From contig QKYT01000638.1 of assembly GCA_003550305.1 (NCBI GenBank), forward strand, positions 38,984-55,028: DNA of 16,045 nucleotides, given 5' to 3'. The first letter of the stretch is position 1; the number at the start of each line of letters is the position of its first letter. The translations under genes and the position numbers were made by a program. The DNA is from Glomus cerebriforme (lineage: Eukaryota > Glomeromycota > Glomeromycetes > Glomerales > Glomeraceae). Positions 1 through 7,239 of the stretch are shown in pieces. The notes under the pieces were generated by a model. The model did no database searches. It was given only the letters and a program-made list of their open reading frames with translations, and was not told where the DNA came from.

Positions 1-269
1 AAAATCAAACGATATTATTAATCTTAGCATTAAGAGACCATATGATAATAATGCAGATGTATTTTTGCGTAGTCATGACGTTCGATTTACTATTGGAAAT
101 AATACTTTTCAAGAAGTTGTTTGTCACAATGAAAGATTAGGAGGAAATGATGAAGTAAGTAAATTGACTACTTAATTTATTTTTTAAAGATTGTATTTAA
201 TAATTATTGTTTTTTTTTCTTTATTTTTAGTGGTGCATTGAACTTATTCATGAAGTTAATATTTTCTAA
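1..269 (+). CDS. MIR-domain family protein, copy 0 (3' end only)
   Basis: This is the 3' portion of a gene whose 5' part lies outside the window. Exon 3 is open from the first base (frame starting at base 2) to 154 and ends in NERLGGNDE. A GTAAGT...TTTTTAG intron covers 155-230. The last exon, 231-269, encodes WCIELIHEVNIF and a TAA stop. The segment matches the C-terminal third of the four copies downstream, with the same RSHDV..FTIGN motif of the MIR beta-trefoil. It shares the short loop DNNADVF with the next copy (655), while the other copies carry about six more residues there, so these two are probably the closest relatives. There are no lesions in the visible part. Confidence 0.75.
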
Positions 270-571
270 TAACTCATATTTCAATTTATTTGTTTCTGGG
301 GCGCGCACATGTATAACATATACATTTAGATCATTAAATATTGTAGCATATACTGTATGGTTAAAATTATTATTAATCATTTAAATTTGACCAACAAAGC
401 GGTTTATAACCAGTTATAGGATCTATAATGACATCAATATTATATATTTTTATTTTTTTGATATCAATAAACGTCTTTATTAATAATCTATAATGACTTT
501 TATATGTGGCGAATTCTGAATGATGCAGAATAAAAACAAAATTTGTCAAATATGTCACAAGGTTTTACAAA
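270..571. other. Intergenic spacer, no gene
   Basis: This is the 3' flank of copy 0 and the distal upstream region of copy 1. It contains blocks also found in the other spacers: GGTTTATAACCAGTTATAGG at 401-420 and a TTTATTAATAATCTATAATG-like stretch near 477-496. The 61-residue minus-strand open frame at 373-558 is not conserved as a protein and appears to be a chance frame. Confidence 0.6.
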
Positions 572-654
572 ATTGGTATTATTATTAAATTGTTCGATTT
601 TATTCTTAAAGAATTCGTACTTTTATTTTACCAAACTTTGTCATTTTTAAAAAA
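572..654 (+). promoter_or_regulatory. Conserved upstream block of copy 1
   Basis: ATTGG (inverted CCAAT) lies at 572-576, 83 bases before the ATG. It is followed by a T/A-rich stretch, a conserved ATTCGTACTTTTATTTTACC segment and TTTGTCATTTTT just before the start codon. All four copies have the same order of elements at nearly the same distance (83-90 bases), which suggests a shared core promoter and 5' UTR. The role is inferred from conservation. Confidence 0.5.
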
Positions 655-1916
655 ATGAATTTTTCAAAATATGATGGAAATATTCATCCAGATGAATGGA
701 TAAATGATATTCAAACACATAACTCTCTTTGGGATGCTGATCATGAAAGAATTTTAAGTACCGCTATATCATTAGTAAATCCCACTATCAAACTCCCAAC
801 TGGAATTAATGATNTTNAAAAACTTCGTGATGCANTTAAAGAAGATATTTCTTTTACAATATTTAAGAATATGAATAAAAGAAAATTACAATCATTAAAA
901 TATGTTCCTGAAAGAAAAGGTGGTGATACATCAAAATTTATTTCAACTTTTCGTAAATTATGTTATAATGCTGAAATTAATGATTTAAAAGAACAAAAGA
1001 AATATCTTTTCAAATCACTTCCGAATAATCATTTTGATTATATTTCAAGTGAATTTTATAAGAAAATGAAAAATGTAAATTCAACTAATGAATTAATTAA
1101 AGAATTTGAAGATATTATCTTAGAAGAATCAAATTTAATTAGAAATGAATCTATTGTAGCTTTAAAACATGTTGCTACAGAAAAATATTTGAGTTCTATT
1201 TCAAATTTACGTTACAAAACTGGAAGCAAATCACAATCGTTATATTATTTATATAAATAATTTTAATATTAAAAAATTTTATTATTAATGTATATTTTAA
1301 TCTAAGTTTTTGTAGGAAGTTCAGAACCTGATCCAAATTCTCTATGGAAAATTCAATTTAATAAAGAATTCGCTACTTATGCCGATACCTCTATAACTTT
1401 GCAACACATAAAATCTAATAATTCTCTTGGAATAACATATTATCATGGTCGTTATTATGAAATTAATTATTACAAATCTCCAGTAACTGAACATACAGAA
1501 GGTAATAAATTAAAAATATATTATGTTTATTTCTTTTCAAGATAGCAGAAAAGTTAATGTTAGCATAAATTATTATTTAGTATGTTGTGGCGGAAATGAC
1601 GTGAATTGGGAATTTAATCATAGTAAACTAAAAAATCATCAAGGATATTTAAAATCAAATGATATTATTAATCTTAGCATTAAGAAAACGTATGATAATA
1701 ATGCAGATGTATTTTTGCGTAGTCATGACGTTCAATTTACTATTGGAAATGATACTTTTCAAGAAGTTGTTTGTCACAATGAAAGATTAGGGGGAAATGA
1801 TGAAGTAAGTAAATTGACTAAATTTATTTTTAAAGATTGCATTTAATAATTATTAAGTTTTTTTTCTTTCTTCTTAGTGGTGCATTGAACTTATTCACGA
1901 AGTCAATATTTTCTAA
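655..1916 (+). CDS. MIR-domain family protein, copy 1 (intron-1 splice sites altered)
   Basis: Exon 1 starts at the ATG at 655 (MNFSKYDGNIHPDEW) and encodes the predicted helical Gag-like domain followed by the first MIR strand (SIVALKHVATEKYLSS). Exons 2 (to 1501), 3 (1542-1804) and 4 (1878-1916) carry the remaining MIR motifs and end in WCIELIHEVNIF. Intron 2 (1502-1541) is only 40 bases; its acceptor is TTCAAG, and the AG used in copies 3 and 4 would break the frame here. Intron 1 is the problem. The usual TCG/GTATAT donor reads TCG/TTATAT, and the usual CTAG/G acceptor reads CTAA/G. Using GT at 1239 and AG at 1318-1319 would keep the frame (355 aa). Using the nearer AGs at 1306 or 1315 would not. 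Without splicing, translation stops at 1260 (201 aa). Three ambiguous bases lie in exon 1. The gene may be a recent pseudogene or may use a shifted intron. Confidence 0.6.
814..835. other. Three ambiguous bases (N) in exon 1 of copy 1
   Basis: N occurs at 814, 817 and 835. The aligned bases in the copies starting at 2355 and 5597 are G, G and C, which give the codons GTT, GAA and GCx-CTT. Isolated Ns at positions that are otherwise conserved fit collapsed reads from near-identical copies or low coverage. Confidence 0.7.
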
Positions 1917-2268
1917 TAACTCATATTTCATTCATTTGTTTCTGATGCTCGCACATGTATAATATATACCTTTAGGCTTTAGATCATTACTTATATAAAA
2001 TAGTGTAGCATATATGGTTAAAATTATTATTTTTAATCATTTAAATTTGACACGTGTGCCGGTTTATAACCAGTTATAGGATCTATGATGACATATTAAT
2101 ACCGTATTATATATTTTTTTTTGATATCAATAAACGCCTTTATTAATAATCTATTAATGGCTTTTATATATGCGGCGAATTCCGAATGATGCAGCAATGG
2201 CATGTACGAGATTGATTATCACATGGAAAAAAAACAAAATTTGTCAAATTTGTCACGAGGTTTACAAA
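1917..2268. other. Intergenic spacer, no gene
   Basis: This spacer is homologous to 270-571. It includes the GGTTTATAACCAGTTATAGG block at 2061-2080 and a following TTTATTAATAATCTATTAATGG-like block. No open frame of note is present. Confidence 0.6.
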
Positions 2269-2354
2269 ATTGGTATTATTATTAAATTGCTCGATACCTA
2301 TTCTTAAAGGATTCGCACTCTTATTCTACCAAACTTTGTCATTTGATTGAAAAA
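2269..2354 (+). promoter_or_regulatory. Conserved upstream block of copy 2
   Basis: ATTGG at 2269-2273 lies 86 bases before the ATG. It is followed by TATTATTATTAAATTG, GGATTCGCACTCTTATTC and TACCAAACTTTGTCATTTG. The arrangement is the same as in the other copies. Confidence 0.5.
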
Positions 2355-3653
2355 ATGAATTTTTCAAAATATGATGGAAATATTCATCCAGATGAATGGA
2401 TAAATGATATTCAAACACATTACTCTCTTTGGGAAGTTGATTATGGAAAGATGTTAAGTACCGCTATATCATTAGTAGATCCCACTATCAAACTTCCAAT
2501 TGGAATTAATGATGTTGAAAAGCTTCTTGGTGCGCTTAAAGAAGATGTTTCTTTTAAAATATTTAAGAATATGAATAAAAGAAAATTACAATCATTAAAA
2601 TATATTCCTGAGAGAAAAGGTGGTGATACATCAAATTTTATATCAACTTTTCGTAAATTATGTTATAATGCTGAAATTAATGATATAAAAGAACAAAAGA
2701 AATATCTTTATAAATCACTTCCAAATAATCATTTTGATTATATTTCGAATGAATTTTATAAGAAAATGGAAAATGTAAATTCAACTAATGAATTAATCAA
2801 TGAGTTTGAAGATATTATTTTAGAAGAATCGAATTTAATTAGAAATAAATCTATCGTAGCTTTAAAACATGTTGCTACAGAAAAATATTTAAGTTCAATT
2901 TCAAATTTATGTTACACAACTGGAAGCATTCAGCAATTGGTATGTTATTTATATCGTATTCTAATATTAAAAAAATTTTTTATTAATGTATATATAATCT
3001 AGGTTTTTGTAGGAAGTTCAGAACCTGATCCAAATTCTCTATGGAACATTAAATTTAACAATGAATTCGCTACTTATGCCGATATCTCTATAACTTTGCA
3101 ACACATAAAATCTAATAATTTTCTTGGAATAACATATCGTGGTCATTATGATGAAAATAATAGGTATGTTTATTATTACAAATCTCCAGTAACTGAACAT
3201 ACTGAAGGTAATAAATTGCAATACGATTTTATTTTGTTTATTTAAATAATTTTAATCTATAATTAAGGTAATATTAATTTCTATTATTACTTAGTATGTT
3301 GTAATGGAAATGAAAATAATTGGAAGTTTAACAATAGTAAATTAAGAAATAATCAAGGATATTTAAAATCAAATGATATTATTAATCTTAGCATTAAGAA
3401 AATGCGAGATATTTATGGTAATTATACTCAAGATGAACCAGATGAATTTTTACGTAGTCATGACGTTCAATTTACTATTGGAAATGATACTTTTCAAGAA
3501 GTTGTTTGTCACAATGAAAGATTAGGGGGAAATGATGAAGTAAGTAAATTGACTACTTAATTTATTTTTTAAAGATTGCATTTAATAATTATTAAGTTTT
3601 TTTTTCTTTCTTCTTAGTGGTGCATTGAACTTATTCACGTACCTTTAGCGTAG
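2355..3653 (+). CDS. MIR-domain family protein, copy 2 (altered C-terminus)
   Basis: Four exons, all with GT-AG borders: 2355-2939, 3003-3207, 3268-3539 and 3618-3653, giving 365 aa. I chose the ATG at 2355 because MNFSKYDGNIHPDEW aligns with the other copies; the in-frame TTG upstream is not needed. Residues 1 to about 163 form the predicted Gag-like helical domain, and about 164-360 the MIR region, with the hallmark strands SIVALKHVATEKYL, ITLQHIKSN and FLRSHDVQFTIGNDTF. There is no signal peptide or membrane segment, so the protein is probably cytoplasmic. The last exon reads WCIELIHVPLA instead of WCIELIHEVNIF. A deletion has joined the codon for His to what is 3' UTR sequence in copy 1 (ACCTTTAG near 1968). 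Intron 2 is 60 bases with in-frame stops, unlike that of copies 3 and 4. The function is unknown. Confidence 0.8.
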
Positions 3654-3888
3654 CATATATGATCAAAATTATCATTAATTATCTAAATTGACCAATAAGA
3701 ATATATGCCGCTTTACATGAAATTTATTATTATTATTATTATTGATATCAATAAATGCTTTTATTAATAGTCTATATTGAACTTTATATGTTGCAAATCC
3801 TTACTTTTATTGAATTTGCAGCATGGCGTTGACGCGTTGTAGCGTGTACGAGACAGTTATTAAGATTATCACATGAAAAAAAAACCAA
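3654..3888. other. Short intergenic spacer, no gene
   Basis: This spacer is shortened relative to 1917-2268 by the deletion that also replaced the C-terminus of copy 2. It contains an ATT triplet run near 3725-3740 and the conserved ATTAATAGTCTATATTGA-like block. No coding frame was seen. Confidence 0.5.
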
Positions 3889-3975
3889 ATTGGTATTAAT
3901 ATTTCCATATAAATTTCTTGATACATCTTCCACACTTTATTCTACCAAACTTCGACATTTGATTAAAAAAAAAAA
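3889..3975 (+). promoter_or_regulatory. Conserved upstream block of copy 3
   Basis: ATTGG at 3889-3893 lies 87 bases before the ATG, followed by CATATAAATTTCTTGATAC (a possible TATA element), then TATTCTACCAAACTTCGACA and a run of A before the start. Confidence 0.5.
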
Positions 3976-5168
3976 ATGGATATTTCAAAATATGATGGAA
4001 ATATTCATCCAGACGAATGGATAAACGATATTCGAAAATATTTTATACTTAGGCCAATTAGTAATAGTAATAATGAGTGTTTGAAGGCTGCTTTATTATC
4101 TGTAGATTCTAATATATCACTTCCAACCGGAATTGATAATTATGAGAGACTACGTAATGCACTTAAAGAAGATATTTCTTTTACAATATTTAAAAATACA
4201 AATAAAAGAAAATTACAATCATTAAAATATATTCCTGAAAGAAAAGGTGGTGATACTTCAAATTTTATATCAAATTTTCGTAAATTATGTTATAATGCTG
4301 AAATTAATGATATAAAAGAACAAAAGAAATATCTTTATAAATCACTTCCAAATAATCATTTTGATTATATTTCAAATGAATTTTATAAGAAAATGGAAAA
4401 TGTAAATTCAACTAATGAATTAATTAAAGAATTTGAAGATATTATTTTAGAAGAATCGAATTTAATTAGAAATGGATCTATTGTGGCTTTAAAACATGTT
4501 GCCACAGAAAAATATTTAAATTCAATTTCAAATTTATGTTACACAACTGGAAGCATTCAGCAATTGGTATGTTATTTATATCGTATTTTAATATTAAAAA
4601 AAATTTTATTAATGTATATATAATCTAGGTTATTGTAGGAAGTTCAGAACCTGATCCAAATTCTCTATGGAACATTCAATTTAATAATGAATTCGCCACT
4701 TATGCCGATACCTCTATAACTTTGCAACACATCAAGTCGAATAAATTTCTTGGACTATATTATGGTTACAATAAAGATAAAACATTTTATGATTATCAAC
4801 TATCTCCAGTAACTGAACATACAGAAGGTAATAAATTTAAAAATATTTTATGCTTTTCTTTGGAAGTAACAGAAAAGTTAGTTAATATAAATTATTATTT
4901 AGTATGTTGTGATGGAACTGACGCGGGTTGGAAATTTAGTCATAGTAAACTAAAAAATCATCAAGAATATTTAAAATCAAATGATATTATTAATCTTAGC
5001 ATTAAGAAATCATATGATAATAATGGTAATTATACTCAAAATGGTCCAGATGAATTTTTACGTAGTCATGACGTTCAATTTACTATTGGAAATGATATTT
5101 TCCAAGAAGTTGTTTGTCACAATGAAAGATTAGGGGGAAATGATGAAGTAAGTAAATTGACTAATTAA
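3976..5168 (+). other. Stopless second intron in copy 3 (within gene 3976-5265)
   Basis: Intron 2 of copy 3 (4828-4872) is 45 bases long, a multiple of three, and has no in-frame stop. Reading through it leaves one open frame from exon 2 into exon 3 up to 5168. Retention would insert 15 residues into the MIR domain, just after SPVTEHTEG, without breaking the protein. Copy 4 has the same property (6479-6526, 48 bases, 16 codons). Confidence 0.6.
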
Positions 5169-5265
5169 TTTATACTTAAAGTTTACATTTAATAATAATT
5201 AAGTTTTTTTTCCTTTCTTTTTTTAGTGGTGCATTGAACTTATTCACGAAGTTAATATTTTCTAG
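3976..5265 (+). CDS. MIR-domain family protein, copy 3 (apparently intact)
   Basis: Exons 3976-4566, 4629-4827, 4873-5147 and 5227-5265, all with GT-AG borders and consistent phase, give 367 aa ending in WCIELIHEVNIF. Residues 1 to about 165 resemble a retrotransposon Gag/capsid fold (YDGNIHPDEWINDI near the start, then GGDTSNFISNFRKLCYNAEI and KSLPNNHFDYISNEFY). This resemblance rests on pattern only. Residues about 166-365 form a MIR-type beta-trefoil (strands SIVALKHVATEKYL, ITLQHIKSNKFLGL, FLRSHDVQFTIGN and VVCHNERLGGNDEW). MIR domains are known from protein O-mannosyltransferases, SDF2 and IP3/ryanodine receptors, but no such catalytic or channel part is present. There is no signal peptide or membrane helix. 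Residues about 20-55 diverge strongly from the sister copies, and the loop after FLGL is unique. This is the best candidate for a working member of the array. Confidence 0.82.
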
Positions 5266-5506
5266 TAACTCAATTCAATTTATTTGTTTATGGCGCGTAC
5301 ACTATATTTTTAGATCATTATGGCAAAAATATTAATCATCTAAATTTGACCAGTACATAGCTCGTCATAGGATCTATAATGACTTTTATTTATTCTATTT
5401 TTATATCAGTAAACGCCTTTTATTAATAATCTATAATGATGATGCAAAACTGAATTATTCAGATTATCACGTGAAAAAATACGAATTTGTCACGAGATTT
5501 TACAAA
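5266..5506. other. Intergenic spacer, no gene
   Basis: The spacer keeps degraded versions of the shared blocks, such as CATAGGATCTATAATGACTT near 5365 and TTATTAATAATCTATAATGA near 5420. No coding frame was seen. Confidence 0.5.
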
Positions 5507-5596
5507 ATTGGTATTATTAATTCCTTATAAACTGCTTGATACTTCCTAAAAGATTCGTACTTTTACTCTACCAAATTTTGACATTTTTTTAAAAAA
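5507..5596 (+). promoter_or_regulatory. Conserved upstream block of copy 4
   Basis: ATTGG at 5507-5511 lies 90 bases before the ATG, followed by CCTTATAAACTGCTTGATAC (a possible TATA element), AGATTCGTACTTTTACTC and TACCAAATTTTGACATTTT. Confidence 0.5.
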
Positions 5597-6907
5597 ATGG
5601 ATATTTCAAGATATGATGGAAATATTCATCCAGATGAATGGATAAATGATATTCAACGACATCTTCATCTTTGGAACGATAATTATGAAGGACTTTTAAC
5701 TGCTATTTCATTAGTGGATCCCATTATCAAACTCCCAACTGGAATTAATGATGTTGAAAAGCTTCGTGATGCGCTTAAAGAAGATGTTTCTTTTAAAATA
5801 TTTAAGAATATGAATAAAAGAAAATTACAATCATTAAAATATATTCCTGAAAGAACAGGTGGCGATACATCAAAATTTATATCAACTTTTCGTAAATTAT
5901 GTTATAATGCTGAAATTAATGATATAGACGAACAAAAGAAATATCTTTTCAAATCGCTTCCGAATAATCATTTTGATTATATTTCAAATGAATTTTATAA
6001 GAAAATGGAAAATGTAAATTCAATTAATGAATTAATTAACGAATTTGAAAATATCGTTTTAGAAGAATCAAATTTAATTAGAAATGAATCTATTGTAGCT
6101 TTAAAACATGTTGTTACAGGAAAATATTTAAGTTCGATTTTAAATTTATGTTATACAACTGGAAGTAAATCACAATCGGTATATTATTTATTATTCATAA
6201 TTTTAAGTACAGTATTTTTGATTTAAATTTTTATATAATTGATAATTCAAAATATTTTTAATCGATTTAGGTTTTTGTTAGTCCAGCACCTGATCCAAAT
6301 TCTTTATGGAAAATTCAATTTGAAAATAAACAATTAGCTAATGCCGATACTTCTATAACTTTGCAACACATCAAATCGAATCAATTTCTTGGATTATTTT
6401 ATGACAGTTATTATGAAGTTAATAGCAATATGTATGTTTATGGTTATCCCAAATCTCCAGTAACTGAACATACAGAAGGTAATAAATTAAAAAATATATT
6501 ATGTTTATTCCTTTTCAAGATAACAGAAAAGTTAATGTTAACAAATTATTATTTAGTATGTTGTGGCAGAAATAACGTGAATTGGAAATTTAATCATAGT
6601 AAACTAAAAAATCATTAAAATCAAATGATATTATTAATCTTAGCATTAAGAAAATGTATGATAATAATGGTAATTATGTTCAAAATGGACCAGATGTATT
6701 TTTGCGTAGTCATGACGTTCAATTTACTATTGGAAATAATACTTTTCAAGAAGTTGTTTGTCACAATGAAAGATTAGGAGGAAATGATGAAGTAAGTAAA
6801 TTGACTAATTAATTTACTCTTAAAGTTTACATTTAATAATAATTAAGCTTTTGTCGTTTCTTTTCTAGTGGTGCATTGATCTTATTCATGAAGTTAAAAT
6901 TTTCTAA
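5597..6907 (+). pseudogene. MIR-domain family protein, copy 4 (10-bp deletion in exon 3)
   Basis: Exon 1 (5597-6178), intron 1 (6179-6270), exon 2 (6271-6478), intron 2 (6479-6526), exon 3 (6527-6791), intron 3 (6792-6868) and exon 4 (6869-6907) all keep GT-AG borders. In exon 3, ten bases present in copy 3 (beginning CAAGAATA after AATCAT) are missing. The frame therefore shifts into an immediate TAA at 6616-6618, after KLKNH. The remaining MIR strands downstream (RSHDVQFTIGN, NERLGGNDE, WCIDLIHEVKIF) are intact in their own frame, so the break is recent. The truncated product would keep the Gag-like domain and about half of the MIR trefoil. Intron 1 is 92 bases, longer than in copies 2 and 3 (62-63). 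The truncated protein could still be expressed. Confidence 0.75.
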
Positions 6908-7239
6908 TAACTCGATTCAATTTATTTGTTTCTGCATATAATATACTTTCTATAAATAAAATGTAGCATATCCGTAATGGTCTATATTAAAAAAATTCTC
7001 AATCTTTTTTATACGTTAATTTTTTGCTTACATTTACATGACTTGCTATTTTTGAGAATATGTCTTCATACATCCTATTGACACATGGCTTTGCGTCATG
7101 AAAGGACTGTTATTTAAATTCACTTTTAGTTTTTTATGCCGAAAAATGTACAGGTTGATTATTTGAGTAAACCGGAAATACAATGAAAAATTCCTGACAA
7201 ATTACCTTTGATCATATACAATTTATATCTATTACGATT
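6908..7239. other. Intergenic region, nothing recognised
   Basis: This is the 3' flank of the array. The first 50 bases still resemble the 3' flank of the other copies. The rest shows no open frame or repeat that I can support. Confidence 0.5.

Larger units (their letters stand above)
1..6907 (+). repeat. Tandem array of a four-exon MIR-domain gene family
   Basis: Five head-to-tail units on the same strand, the first one partial. Start codons lie at 655, 2355, 3976 and 5597, giving periods of 1700, 1621 and 1621 bases. Similarity covers exons, introns, the 5' promoter block and parts of the 3' intergenic DNA, for example GGTTTATAACCAGTTATAGG at 401-420 and again at 2061-2080. This points to tandem duplication of whole genomic units rather than retroposition, because the introns are kept. 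Confidence 0.9.

Noticed and set aside
373..558. 61-residue minus-strand open frame in the first spacer
   Set aside because: It lies in spacer DNA repeated between array copies, and the frame is not kept in the other spacers.
3039..3221. 60-residue minus-strand open frame
   Set aside because: It is antisense to exon 2 of copy 2, which has clear family and splice support.
1..6907. An active LTR retrotransposon, given the Gag-like domain
   Set aside because: Every copy keeps three introns, and there is no protease, reverse transcriptase, integrase, LTR or primer-binding site; the units are tandem genomic duplicates.
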